From Spirodela intermedia (Eukaryota; Streptophyta; Magnoliopsida; Alismatales; Araceae): DNA of 64,000 nt. Location of the stretch: positions 1,294,501 to 1,358,500 of the forward strand of contig LR746280.1 of NCBI GenBank assembly GCA_902729315.2, given 5' to 3'. The notes beneath the pieces are model-generated. The model saw nothing but the letters and a program-made list of their open reading frames with translations, was not told the DNA's origin and searched no databases. This document shows positions 44,480 through 56,825 of the stretch, piece after piece (the first letter of the stretch is position 1; every line of letters starts with the position of its first letter). The position numbers and the translations under genes were made by a program.

Positions 44480-46070
44480 TCACACTCGAGAAGATATATG
44501 GAGCATTAGGGTAGTGGTTCCCACTTTCTATCCCCTTTTCTCTCTCTAAACAACTGTCACAACAGCTGGTCGGATTGGAGCTAAATGACGTCATCATATT
44601 AGGGACTTCCCACGCCGATGGTGTTACGTGCCAACTCTCGGAACAAGAAACTTTATATGAAAGCCCTCGATAATATTGGTGTTAATATCTTTTTACTCCC
44701 CTAAACTTTCATAAATACCATAATAATGTAATAATTGCATTTGAGTTCTATGCAATCACCTTATTTGATCCGTCCGATTCGAAGTTTTCTCCTTCACTCT
44801 CGAGGGAGACTATAAATCCAAAAATATTGGGACAGTTTTGTAATAAAATATCAAAATGGGCTACTTTCATAAGTATTCAGCTGACCCTTTCATAGATGTA
44901 CCGGTAGAATTATTTGGCCAATGGGTCAAGTAAGTGTGGGCATCCCGGCGAGAAAAGTAAAAGCATGGGTTTATCACTAATATATCCATCTCATATCAAC
45001 TATTTAAGAACATCCCACTGGTGGACAAAGATAATATTGACAATGACGATTTTTTTTTTTCTTTGATAATTCAAAAGTGGGTTTTTTTTTAATTTCCTCA
45101 CCGATATAAAAATGTCAGCCGTTGACTCTACTAATGACGTCATAATCCTGAGACATACCCTTTTCCATCGCCTTCAACCAATGGGAATAGTGAATTTTGG
45201 ATTGACCGGTTCGTTGTAAGTCCAATGGTCTCGTCCTATGGGACATGGACTCAGTCACAGCTCACGACTCAATCTCCCATGCAATGAGGTGTAATCGAGC
45301 GACAAGTTCACGCGTTGACATTTGGTAAATTCGTCGTGCAATCAACCTGGTCTCAAGACGCAACAGCCGTGATGTGACGATCGTTGTTGGCATCGCCCTC
45401 GATGGGATCACAAGGGTCGCATTTGGACGGTCGCCCTATATAATTAATCAGATATCTATAGGATCTGCTTACCCGTTCACTGGATTCAGTGAAAACCCAA
45501 TCAAAGTCGGATACTTCATCATTACCAAATATACTGGGCCTAGGCCCACGTGTCTCAATTTGTCTTTTTTGGGCCGGCCCATTTGGTATTCCTTCCCCTC
45601 CCGTTGAACAACTACGATCCATAGGCGCGCAAGCCGTGGAGTTTTGGGGAATGGAATCGTGTTCCGGAACTGAGCTTTTAGATTCTCAGTGCCACGTTGG
45701 CAAAAGTGGGGCCCACGTACGCGGTCGGGTCAGAAATGAGTGTCAACGGCCTGCCTTCCCATTTTGGGCGTCATACGAGCCCACCAAACTACTATATATT
45801 TAATATTTTAAAAAAACCTTTTGTCTGTGGGCCCTAGGAAGGGTGGGTCCGAATTCCCCTCGTTAGCTATGGACGAGGTCCATTACGATTCAGTCACAGA
45901 GAGAGAGAGAGAGAGACAGAGAGGGGAGAGGGCGAGAAACACGTGGGTGATGGACATGAATACACGTAGGTTCGGAATTTACTCCGTCCATAATATTTAA
46001 AAAATAGCAAAATAGATATAATATGTAACCTTGAATTATTATGGGTGATGGTTAGTATCACGCCAGAGGG
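44480..46070. repeat. PERK upstream region, copy B, extended to include a duplicate of the ankyrin-AAA gene promoter flank
   Basis: 44480-45530 matches the PERK 5' flanks at 41760 and 57000. From 45530 to about 46070 the sequence continues to match 57950-58480, the 5' flank of the ankyrin-AAA gene, including CTTTTGTCTGTGGGCCCTAG, CATTACGATTCAGTCACAGA and ATTTACTCCGTC. This shows that the duplicated block reached into the neighbouring gene's promoter but not its exons. Confidence 0.8.
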
Positions 46071-46084
46071 AGGAGGAGGGCAAC

Positions 46085-46085
<1 letters not shown>

Positions 46086-46133
<48 letters not shown>
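46086..46133. repeat. (GA)n microsatellite at the junction of PERK copies B and C
   Basis: About 48 bp of GA repeats lie exactly between the end of the copy-B block (about 46070) and a PERK exon-2 fragment (46141). A slippage-prone junction is suggested. Confidence 0.85.
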
Positions 46134-46137
<4 letters not shown>

Positions 46138-46140
46138 TGA

Positions 46141-46186
46141 ACATATCCAACACCACCTTTGCCGAGTAGATTGGCCTCTGTAAACA
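46141..46186 (-). pseudogene. Short PERK exon-2 fragment
   Basis: On the minus strand it reads TEANLLGKGGVGYVH, corresponding to [15 protein letters not shown] of the intact kinase. It is followed by sequence resembling PERK intron 1 for several tens of bases. It is too short to be functional. Confidence 0.75.
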
Positions 46187-46299
46187 TATGAGAAGACAAA
46201 AAAATAGAGAGGAGAAAAGAAAAAATACGTGAACACACGGACAACGTAATGGGATGTTTGTCGGCCCAACACATCTCAGACGGCTGGAGAGTCATCACC

Positions 46300-46565
46300 T
46301 ATAAGTAGATGTCAGCACCTACCAAGACAACAAAAGACGACCTTTAACACACTCAGAGGACATAAGCCTCATAGGTATCGAAGTAGGCACCCTGCATAGA
46401 AAATAAGGCAACTCATGGATATTAAAGGAGGATATCGAATCAGAAATCCTAGGGATTATAAAAGAGGGGACGAGGGCCAGGAAGAGGAGGCATCGAAGTG
46501 CCTTTGAGTGCTGATTGGTTGGCCGCTGACCACCTTGAATTTGTTTGTATTAGGGTATCGTCCCC

Positions 46566-46604
<39 letters not shown>

Positions 46605-48960
46605 CCTTCCGCCTATCTTCTTCATTATTATTATTCCCTCAACCTTTTTTCTCTCTCTACTCCTGTCGAATTATCACCCTATTGAAGGTTTCCTATATCA
46701 CATCAGCCATTGGCCTCTTTAGTGAAATCTTTGCCCGTCTATCTTCCAAGAACAGCTCATACAAGATAGCCAATGCTCGCCTAGTGACAAGGGGGACACA
46801 TCAAATTAGTATCAAATGTACTAATCAGAAATAGATCAACACACTCAAAATAGTTGATTCATAGCTTCGAAGATCAACGTCGACCAATAAATGCACTATT
46901 CGGAAATAGACAGCACGACATGATGCATGTCAACCAACATGATGACTAGGCTTTGAGCAAAACAGGTCACAATCAAGCCACTCATCTCCCCAGAGAAGCA
47001 AGAGTTTGGGCCCCTAATGATGGGACAGATAATCCTTTGGCCAATCATAATAGGTTGGGATAACCTGCAATCAACCCTCCACCTTCTGACAAGGAACCAT
47101 CATAAGGCATTCAGAAATTAAAGATGTCATTAATCAGATAGAGGTCATGATCTGAAGGAAATGCTGACCTCAGCTTAGAAGGAAATGCCCTTGCGTGATA
47201 CAAATGTATGTATGCACAAAAACCTTTCAAGTTGATAAAATTTTAAGCAACAATTTCTAGAACGCATCAATCTGAATCACTTAGGTTTTCTTTCTAAATT
47301 TTTTTGCTAATCAAATAAGATGATCATGTAATAGAATATTGGGAGGAAATTTAATATAATGATGGTGGTGATCAGAGATCTTTTGCAATACATTCAAGAG
47401 AATACTTTCTTCAAATGACTGAACAAATATATTTAGTATAAGTCTCTATCTTCAAGCCCATGGTCTTAAAGACCATACATTCTCGACGGATCAAGCAAAA
47501 CTTATAGGAACAAGTAAATTATAGCCACCTGATCAATTACTACCTATGATAATGAACGAGCCTTTACTTACCTTGTCTAAAATGACAATTTCCAACAGCA
47601 ATTCTAACAAAGATATGAGTTAGTCATGACCCTCTCTAGATAGACCAAAAAATAGAATAAGCTAGGGAATGCAGTCCACACTACAAAAAATTTAGGCATG
47701 ACAACTACAAGACTTCTATTTCTCATGCAACAAAAAAATTGCACTAGGACATCACTATTGTCAAAAATGATAGATAATGGTTGTAGAAGAAGAAGAATGA
47801 CCTTTGAAATGTGAAAATAAAGAAGCATGAGGGTATCCTCATTGAGGAATAGATATTAGACAACCGGCATCACCAAACTCATTGCTTGATAACTCTCCCA
47901 CAAGAGCTTGCAAATTCTGTGGAATGATTAAAGAAAAATCTATCACTATTCTTGTTGACACTAGAGCCTCCCACAATTTCATCTTTCAAAATGTCACAGA
48001 AACATTGCAACTCTTGATGATGACCACCTCCTAGTTTCAAGTCATAACAATAATAGGAGAAAGAGTCTCAAGTATCATAGTTTGTCATGGTACTACCATA
48101 AACCCCAATCAGTCACGATAAATGAAGACATTAATATTATCTCTAGCAATGGTCAATGTGGGTTTAGGCTCAAATGAATGAACATAACAAAGAAAATGGA
48201 GCTAGATTTTGAGCATTGGATAACCCAAATTGCAAAGTAAATATTATATTTAAAGATTTATCCAAGATCATCAAAGGAGGTGGATTTGTTACCAAGGTAT
48301 TATTGAAGCATTTGTTATTATTTAGAAATGCTAAAAATATTACATAATACTACTAAATACTTTAGAAAATCAACATTTAAAACCAAAGTGAGTCCAAGTT
48401 TAATCCACAAGGATGATTGATCAATTCTTGATGTCTTTCTATGTTCTCAAAGTAAACAATAGAAGTAGATAGTGTTTATCTTAGGAAGTCGAAAAAAACT
48501 TCTTGAAATAAACTCGAATCAAAGAAAGAGGGAGTGGAGAATGACCTACCCTCTTCACTTCAAATTTGCTATTAACCACTCCACATCACGACCTTAAGCA
48601 ATCAAAGGTGTGCCCTTGCCATTGATGATATCAAAATGTGCTTGGACCTAATTTGATTGCTAGCAGCAAGAGAACAAAAAATGAAAGTAAAAGAAAACTT
48701 CTTTATGAAAAAATAAAAAGAGGAGAGAGAGAATAAATGTCACATTATAACAAAGAAAGTTTCACTAATGAGACAAACCTTGCTAGCAACAAATGGAATC
48801 GAGATTTGGTGACATAAATACAAACCTAAAATAAGAGGTTTATAGAAATAAAATCATAGCTATGTAATAGAGAGATTAATGGTTGGACATAGTTGAATCA
48901 CCACGGGAATGCTAAACAAAATGAAAACAACACAAGGTTCCCCCACGTGTTACCCAATGA
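46300..48960 (+). mobile_element. Decayed Ty3/gypsy-like LTR retrotransposon remnant
   Basis: At about 47942-47983 the plus strand encodes ILVDTRASHNFI, matching the retropepsin motif IL(I/V)DTG(A/S)(S/T)HNFI of Ty3/gypsy pol, with the Gly after DT changed to Arg. The frame before it (RQPASPNSLLDNS) resembles the typical pre-protease ISLHAL-type segment. Stop codons and frameshifts interrupt both sides, and no intact reverse transcriptase or clear LTR pair was found. The element's limits are guesses: the block replaces the PERK exon 5-8 region of copy C. It cannot be autonomous. Confidence 0.5.
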
Positions 48961-48984
48961 GCAAACAAAAAAGCTTAATGGTTG

Positions 48985-49650
48985 GACAGATGCTTCATTT
49001 ATTATCCCTTGATTTGGTGAGTAAAACTGATGAACTTGGTTAACGCAAAATCTAAAGCTTTGAAAATCACAAAATAAAAACAATTATGTGAAGTCATCTC
49101 GTAAAAAAATGAAAAATGATAGGATAAGAGAAAATATAAAATTATCATTAACTCATCATTCACTTGCTCTTTGCTTCATCCAGGGTTTTAAAAGTTTATG
49201 TTTGAGATCATTGTATTTGATAATCATTAACATAATTATCAAGCACGTGAATGAGTAAAATATATTAGTGGTATCCCTTTTCCTATTTGTTATTCTTTGA
49301 AAATGATAGAAACTTTGTACATATAGGAAATAAAAAATGAAAACAAATAATACATTCGCTTGAAACTTATAGTCGAGAAAAATATCTAATGCCTTGATAT
49401 CCCGATGGATAATCTTTGGAAGGCCTACAAGCAAACCATGATTAGTATGATCATGTGATGTCTCATAGATCCCATCTACAATAAAAAGAAACTTGGAGAG
49501 AATCAGCCCAAGAAACTAGAGCTCGGAACTCACAATCCTCATTTAGGTAAGTTAATCCCTTGGCTAAACACAAGGTAATTTTCAATCTAGTGGACCACTC
49601 CAACATTGATCATCCTTTTCCTTCACAAGTCTAAAGTTAAATCTAAAAAG
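48985..49650 (-). pseudogene. PERK pseudogene C, exon 3-4 fragment
   Basis: Sequence collinear with 37470-38160 of the intact gene. The catalytic-loop exon (about 49437-49370) reads [22 protein letters not shown], with several substitutions including loss of the Asn of the HRDxKxxN motif. The exon-3 equivalent (about 49620-49530) has changed bases, including a TAA at the LAYLHED position. Exons 5-8 are not present downstream. Confidence 0.8.
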
Positions 49651-49665
49651 ATGGGATGACCCTAG

Positions 49666-51302
49666 TGACGTGACTTAGTTGTTGTATAGTAAATCACGTA
49701 AATTTAAAATTTATAAAACTAGAAAATATGAATTTTTGGATGTTTAGAAGTTTTTCTGAACAAATATATCAAGTATAATTCAATAAAATTTCCAAAAAGA
49801 GCGATAATTTTCCAAGTCGATCATAAGGATGTAATATAATATCTAGTAATTATTCAAAATTTTCCTCAAAGAATACTATTTTCTATGAATTTATATTAGG
49901 AAATAAAAAATAAATATATTTAACATTCACAAAAAAGGGAAATAAGGGTGCGGACGTCATGATAACGTCAGCTCCCAACGAACGTGAATCGAGCTAAAAT
50001 AGAGTTCCATCTAGTGATTCTTACGTAAGTGATTATAGATAATTTAATTGATTAAATTAAGATCTGTAAAAGCTGGAAGAATCGTAATGGAATAAAATAT
50101 ATCTTGGTAAATTTAAATCACACAAATTATCACTAAATGAAGCGGAAAGTAAGTTGAAAGTAGGAAAACAGAGTTCTAGTGTCGCGGCGGCGATGCGTCA
50201 GCGATGCACCAGAATCTTGAGCATTTGAGAGGATCGTTGTGTAATGTTCACGGCCTCGAAAGCTCTCCTTGGACAAAGACGATGTGGGCAATCTTTAGAT
50301 CTCTTTATGAAGTCTAGAGATTCATAAAATGAGTCATTGAATCGTCTCCGGTGGCTGTAACTCGACGGAACGGAAAAATAGTGACTTTGCGGCTCTCCGG
50401 CGGCTATCACCCGATAGAGAGGAGCTGGATGAAGGTGGGGTGCATGTTAGGGAGCTTCATCCTCAAGTCCGCACAACAAGAGGAGGCTCTTCATCGCATC
50501 TAGTACGTTCTCAAGAGGTGGCGACTCGTTTCTTAGTGGATTGTCCTCTTCTCGACGACGGCTTATTCGTCGATCAATCGAAGATGCTTTACTAAATGAA
50601 TTCGCAATCCTTTTATCGCAAATTGTTCAGTAATTTTAGTAACAATGTTATGCAAATCCTGTTGATGAGATTTTCATCGATGATCTAATGATTCTGGTTA
50701 CTTAATCCTTCATCAGTGATCTGCAAGAAAGTCACGATAATCAGATAAAAAATATGAGTTTTGGCTCTAGGAGGATTCGAACCTGTGCTGGTTGCCTACC
50801 TTTTCTAGGAAAGGTGTGATGCGAGTTTAGTCCCACATCGCTTGTGCGCTGAAGTTTCTTATGAATATATAATAATATTACATTTTCGATCAAGTCCTTT
50901 TCTCGCACGTGTACGATCACTCTTTGCCTCACAGCCGACTAACAACTGGTGATGTGGAAGGGGAGTGGCGCACATGTGCCCCTATCGGTCCTAGCCGCTC
51001 AAGCCCCTACTCGCGGCTCATCCTCGACTGCGCTTCCAACCCGCTTGTAGGCCCAGCTAGCTGGCGGGTCCCCCACATTTTATTATATTTTTATTTTTAT
51101 TTCTTTTTCTTCATTTATCTCAAAAGTAAGATTGTAAAAATCATATAAATTCATATAAAATTATATAATTACCCACAAATTCACGTTAATCAACTGAAAA
51201 CCATTTTCACATTTTAACACAAATATAAGTCTATTTATCATGAGTTAAGGCTAAAACTATATTATTTACTAATTATTAACTCATGATAATGAAGACTTAT
51301 CA
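49666..51302. mobile_element. TG...CA element 1 (solo-LTR-like) with CCTAG target duplication
   Basis: The 1637-bp element begins TGACGTGACTTAG and ends GAAGACTTATCA. It is flanked by a perfect 5-bp direct repeat CCTAG (49661-49665 and 51303-51307). TG...CA ends with a 5-bp duplication are hallmarks of LTR-retrotransposon termini. I found no internal copy of the ends, so a solo LTR or a small non-autonomous element fits best. It carries an snRNA-type promoter at 50829-50874 and a GGATTCGAACCTGTGCTGG stretch that resembles the complement of a tRNA T-arm and 3' end. It sits in the intron-2 equivalent of PERK pseudogene C. Confidence 0.8.
50829..50874 (+). promoter_or_regulatory. Plant snRNA-type promoter: USE plus TATA at Pol III-like spacing (element 1)
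   Basis: AGTCCCACATCG at 50829-50840 fits the plant upstream sequence element RTCCCACATCG. TATATAATA follows at 50866, a gap of 25 bp. In plant snRNA genes a USE-TATA gap of about 23-26 bp is the RNA polymerase III (U6) type, whereas about 33-34 bp is the Pol II type. No snRNA sequence follows. Confidence 0.65.
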
Positions 51303-51920
51303 CCTAGGAAAATAAAAGAGTATGTTTTTCTCTATGATCTACTAGAGTAATTGTGAGAACAAAAATGTAAAAATTCAAACATCTCAACCCTAATAGGAAA
51401 CTAGTAACCCTTTGTGGCGAATCCATGCCTCATCCATGTCAAAAAATGAAGGAAATGGATCTATATATGTTTAGTCTCCTCAATGCATAAAAGAAAAACC
51501 TTGAGGACATTCTAAAGGGAAATGAAGAACTAACCATAGTTTTGGCCATTAAATTTAAAACGTAGTTTCATCTAAATTCTCTTTACTGCTAGAGTGGGAA
51601 AATTAGACGATTTACTTGTTCTTAAGATGCTCTTTTGACATTTTTGTTAGGGAAATAGGTTTTTTTTGTGTATTATTCGTCACTTTTTTTATTAATTATC
51701 TGAAAATGGTTCAATATTAGTCTTAAGTTGAGCTTGTTAATATTTTCTTAAGATTAACTTTCAACTTTAATCTTATTGTTAATTAAGGGCTTCTATGCAT
51801 GGATCTTTTCATAAGATAATACATCGAGACACAAGAGAATCTAACTCTAGTGTTCTCCACATTCTACTAGCCTCATACTTAGCATTTTCTTTGACTTTCC
51901 TATTAATTGTCAATGAGCAT
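51303..51920. pseudogene. PERK pseudogene C, intron-2 remnant between the two elements
   Basis: The 618-bp spacer contains stretches matching the intact PERK intron 2: 51390-51560 resembles 38238-38420 (GTTTAGTCTCCTCAATGCAT, ACTAACCATAGTTTTG), and 51790-51915 resembles 38430-38575. This shows that the two flanking elements inserted separately into one host intron. Confidence 0.75.
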
Positions 51921-53561
51921 TGATAAGTCTTCATTATCATGAGTTAATAATTAGTAAATAATATAGTTTTAGCCTTAACTCGTGATAAATAGACTTATAT
52001 TTGTGTTAAAGTGTGAAAAGTGGTTTTCAGTTGATTAATGTGATTTTTTGGGTAATTATGTGATTTTATACAATTTAATATGATTTTTACAGTTGTACTT
52101 TTGAGATAAATGAAGAAAAAGAAATAAAAAATAAAAATAAGACAAAATGAAGGGGACCCGCTGGCCAGCTGGGCCCACAAGCAGGTTGAAAGCTCAGTCA
52201 AGGAGTAGCCGCGAGCAAGGGCTCGAGCGGCTTGGATTGATAGGGGCACTGTGCGCCACTCCCCTTCCACGTCACCGGTGGCCAACTAGTTGTGAGGCAA
52301 AGAGTGGTCGTACACACGAGAGAAGGAACTTTGCTCAGAAATGTAACATTACTATATATTCGCCCGAAAAATCGACGCACAACCGATGTGGGACTAAACC
52401 CGGGTCACACCTTCCTCAAAAAGGGCGGACAACCAGCGCGGGTTTGAATCCTCCAAGAGCCAAAACTCATTTTTTTTTTATCTAATTATCGCGACTTTCC
52501 TGTAGATCGCCGGTGAAGGATTAAGCAACCAGATCGTTGGATCATCGGCGAAAATCTCGTCAACACGATTCGCAGAGCATTGTTACTAAAATTGTTAAAC
52601 GATTTGTGATAAAAGGATCGCGAATCCATCGAGTAAAGCATCTCCGATTGATCGACGAACAAGCTGTCGTCGGGAAGAAGACGATCCGCCGAGAGACGAG
52701 TCGCCACCTCCTGAGAGCATACCAGATGTGATGAAGAGCCTCCTCTTGCTGCGTGGACCTGAGGATGAAGCTCCCTGACACGTGCCCCACCTCCATCCAG
52801 CTCCGCTTCGTCGGGTGACAGCCGCCAGAGAGCTGCAAAGTCGCCGTTTTTCCGCTCCGCCGGATGACAGCCGCCGGAGACGATTCGACGACCCATTTCA
52901 TTAATCTCTAGACTTCGCGAGAAGATCTAGAGATTACCCACGTCGTCCTTGTCCAAGGAGAGCCTTCGAGGCCGTGGACACTGCACGACGATCCTCCCGA
53001 ACACTCAGAATTCCGGTGCATCGCCGATGCATCGCCGTCGCGATGCTGGAACTCTGTTTTCCTGCTTTCAACTTAATTTTCATTTCATTTAGTGATAATT
53101 TTGTTGATTTTAAATTTAGCAACATATACTTCATTTCATTACGATTCTTCCGTCTTTTACAGATCTTAATTTAATCAATTAAATCGTATGTAATCACTTA
53201 CATAAGAATCACCAGACAAAACTTTGTTTTCGCCTGATTCACGTTCGCCGGGCGCTAACGTCATCTTGACACTCGCACCCTTATTTTCTTTTTTTGTGAA
53301 TTTTAAATATATTTCCTTTTCATTTCTTAGTATAAAATTTATATAAAATAGTATTCTCTGAGGAAAATTCTGAATAATTACCAGATATTATATTACATCG
53401 CTGTGATTGACCTGGAAAATTATTGCTATTTTTGGAAGTTTTATTGAATTATAATTGATATATTTGTTCAGAAATACTTCTAAATATCTGAAAATTCGTA
53501 TTTTCTAGTTTTATAATTTTTATATATGCGTGATTTAATATACAATGACTAAGTCACGTCA
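51921..53561. mobile_element. TG...CA element 2, inverted relative to element 1, with AGCAT target duplication
   Basis: The 1641-bp element is the reverse complement of element 1 throughout, but clearly diverged. On the plus strand it starts TGATAAGTCTTC and ends AAGTCACGTCA, and is flanked by a perfect AGCAT duplication (51916-51920 and 53562-53566). Different target duplications and visible divergence from element 1 mean two independent insertions, not one foldback element. Confidence 0.8.
52353..52395 (-). promoter_or_regulatory. snRNA-type USE plus TATA in element 2
   Basis: On the minus strand AGTCCCACATCGG (USE at 52395-52384) is followed after about 24 bp by TATATAG. The USE and spacing are retained despite divergence elsewhere, and this copy fits the consensus slightly better than that in element 1. 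Confidence 0.65.
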
Positions 53562-53566
53562 AGCAT

Positions 53567-56500
53567 CAACCGATCACATCTTAATTCAACCATATCATAA
53601 CTACTCTTTTTGCACCAAATATTATATCATTTGTGCTACCAACATTTTCTATCTTAATTTTTTCACGAGAGATCAAAGTTTGGAAATATATATAACTATA
53701 TATATAAAGTATTTTAACAAAGAATATGTTAGTGAAGGACATGAACATTTATCATATAAATGTTCGGAACAAATTCATAGACAAGTAGCCTTTCTCCCCC
53801 AATAACGTAGTACCCAACCAATGAAATCAAATGCTTGTGATGCACACGACTGATGATTTCAACTTCTACCTAAAACTCACGTTCACCCTACCTACTTCCT
53901 GCTTTCAACTACTTCACGGCAACTTCTTTCCGATTTGAAAGCATTTCTCAGTGAACATATCCGAACCCACCTTGCCCAAGTAGATTGGCATCCATAAACC
54001 CATCTGTTGTTGTTGCTAGCTCTCCATATGTGAAGTTGTTTTTTGAGAAACCAAAGAAAGCATCAGGCAATAGTGAAAAAAGAAGTGGATCCTTAGGACC
54101 AGAAGAACCTCTTCTACCACTAGTTACTAGTACAAGTGGACGGCATGGTGGTGAATTTGGTGGAAATGAGGCATAGGTTGGAGGAGGAATCTTCATAACA
54201 TACTAAGTTGGTGGCGGAACAGTATGCTGCCAAATTTCTTTTTGCCTCTTCATACATATCACTAGGCAGATACTAAAAAATGAGAGGACAAAATAGAGAA
54301 GGAAAAAGAAAAAAATCAATTATTAAGTGGACGTGAATAGTAAACCATAATTGTGAACACACAAACAACAAGAACAACCTAGAGGTGAGCCACTGATTAT
54401 CATTTGGAAAAGGTGGTTCTATGGTGAAAAAGAAAAATAATAATAATTTTGAACAATTTTCAATAAGAATAGACAATACATATGTCATTAGAAACTTTCA
54501 AAGGTATTAAGTCATAATTTGTATTGTGTGTGTGATGAAGAGTGAACACGTCTATAGATTAAAGTGCTAGATAACCATGTGTCGAATCCTTAAACCAATG
54601 AATTTTTTTTTAAAAGCTTTTATAAGGGCTCATATCAAAATTACATTTAAATCCTTAAGCGGACACAAAATATCTTTTGCAATTGATTTTCACTACACAA
54701 AATACTATTAAAAAATATTCAAACAAAAAATAATTTCAAGGACTAACCACTTTTATACAACATAATAAGACTCTACAAAATATTTAGGGTAGGAGAGGAA
54801 AAGAGTCAAAGCTATGAGTGTAAGGGTATTTTTAGTAAATTTGCACAGTCAAAGTCAGTGTAGGAGTGTAAAGGTGTTTTTAGCATTCCAATAGAACCTT
54901 GTTTATCATTCTTTATGAACTTTTTATTCCTATGTTTGTATTTAGTTGATTCTCTATTTGATGTCTTTGCTGGGAGTCCAGAGTGATATCATAGTTGATG
55001 ATCATCACACATAGAAAGCCTACTTCATTATGGGTTCCATTGAGTTACCATACCCTTGTCAATGATCATTATGTAGGAAAAATCCACTACATTTTAAGAC
55101 TCCTAATTGACAATACATTTCCAAATAAATTGATGCTTAAGTTCATAAAGGAAAAGGCATTTTTTAACACAAGCTCCCTTCATATAATCATAAGGTAATA
55201 ATTAAATTCAAAGATATTAACATCTTTTTTATCATCATTTTATACATACTTATTTGCTTAGAAATTATAATTAAATAAATAAATATGTTAACCCATCTAT
55301 ATAAATTGCGATTTAAGACACCTTCTATTTCTAAGATCCTAGTAATCACTCCAAGTCATCTAACATTTTCATAAGGTTGAGCTTTGTGACTGTCCACCGA
55401 TTGGATTCATACAACTTCTAATAAAGCCTCTCCAATCCAAAGAGTAATCTTCAATGTGAAAGTGTGATAAAAAACTAGACTCAAAGATAAAAATAGTTTT
55501 CTTAGATTCTGACTAGCATTATGTCTAGATAGCACCAATGCAATAAGAGTTTTGATGATGAGAAAAATATGTAAACATATTCTAAAAAATAAATATAAAA
55601 ATTGAGAATTATTTATATTCCTATGCGTGTTTATGAAGATTTCTATGACCTAATAAATTAGATGAAACCTTAAAAATTATGAAGTTTTTTAAAAAAGAAA
55701 AGAAGGTAGCCTAATCCTTGTCTAGTATCTTAGAATCAGATTTCCTTCCCTTCCCAAGCCCAACCTTTCTCCTTTTATCTACGAATAGGTGTTAGGACCC
55801 TCAATAGATGTAAATTGAGTGATGGGGCATGTGGGCCATGTGAGGGTTAAGTGGAGGGTATTTAGGTAAATATGAGGCCAAAGGGAAAAGAGGTTATTAG
55901 GGTTAGGGGAGGACATGAGTTAGGCAAGCCATGACTTGTGAAGGAGAGCAAGGGGATTCTAAATTAATGCTCCAATTGGGACCCAATCCTAGTTGGTTTA
56001 CCTGATTTCTATTCGTATTTGGTTCATTCTCTTCTTGTCGTCTTGGGTTTCTATTAGTTGGACCAGCAAGAATAAGTGTCCTGAAAGTCAACTTATTAAA
56101 ATTTGAGATGTAGTGATGACTAAAGTCAACTTATTGATTGGAGGAACTATCTTTCTAAATGCCCAGTGCAGTGTAGATGTCACTTGACAATAAAAGAAAG
56201 TAAATTTAACATTACCACGTCAAAGAAAATTTAACATCACTTGACAATAAAAGGAAGTAAATCATAGTTTCTCTAGCGAGAAAATGATGCAGAAAGTTTC
56301 TCACAAACATAAAACAAATTATAAGATGTGTAATAGGCATCACACTGCAGATATCTAACATACAGTGATTACGGTGATGGTCTTCGGTATATTGATTTTC
56401 AGAAAAAAAATAGACACCATAAATTCATAAGCATCTGCATTCTATGGAGTTATCTTCATGTTATTCCATGAGTTATGGCTGACCATTGACTAAAAGCCAA

Positions 56501-56825
56501 CTGACTAAATAACCAGAATTACTAGATCTTTTGGTGAACCTTTGGAATCACCCATGTGCAGTGGACCTCCATAGTGATTGCACGTCGACAGATCCCACCG
56601 TTTCTTCCTCCTCTAGAGATAGATGAATAGGATGTTGAGGATGATCAAGGCAGCCACACAACCCACAGTGATCCCCACAATCCCGACCATAGAAATGGAA
56701 CTGGAACTGAAGGAATTTGGGAACTTGGTGGTTAGAGAACTTGAAGGGGAAAGAGATGGTGCTGACGAAGTTTTCAACAAGGTGTCTGGATAGGTCGTCG
56801 AGGAAAGATACGGTGCTAGCAACAT
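53567..56825 (-). pseudogene. PERK pseudogene C, exon 1-2 part
   Basis: The exon-1 remnant (56825 to about 56550) starts MLLAPYLSSTTYPDT and keeps a membrane helix (IVGITVGCVAALIILNILF) but has lost most of the Pro-rich domain and reaches a stop right after the helix. The exon-2 remnant (about 54196-53948) keeps KIPPPTYASFPPNSPP, FTYGELATTTDGF and [11 protein letters not shown] and then hits TGA where the intact gene has an Arg codon; the rest of the kinase exon continues to about 53750 with changes. The intervening sequence is collinear with PERK intron 1, with a small rearrangement near 55680-55930. The copy cannot encode a kinase. Confidence 0.85.

Noticed and set aside
50762-50785. tRNA gene or primer-binding site suggested by GGATTCGAACC
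   Set aside because: No cloverleaf or A box can be drawn around it, and it is not next to an LTR end ending in CA, so neither a tRNA gene nor a normal primer-binding site is supported.
52486-52901. Overlapping 136- and 113-codon minus-strand frames inside element 2
   Set aside because: The corresponding part of element 1 has stops and frameshifts and no protein family is recognisable; probably non-coding element sequence.
49666-53561. A single large foldback element or MITE
   Set aside because: Each arm has its own 5-bp target duplication and the spacer is PERK intron sequence, so these are two separate insertions.
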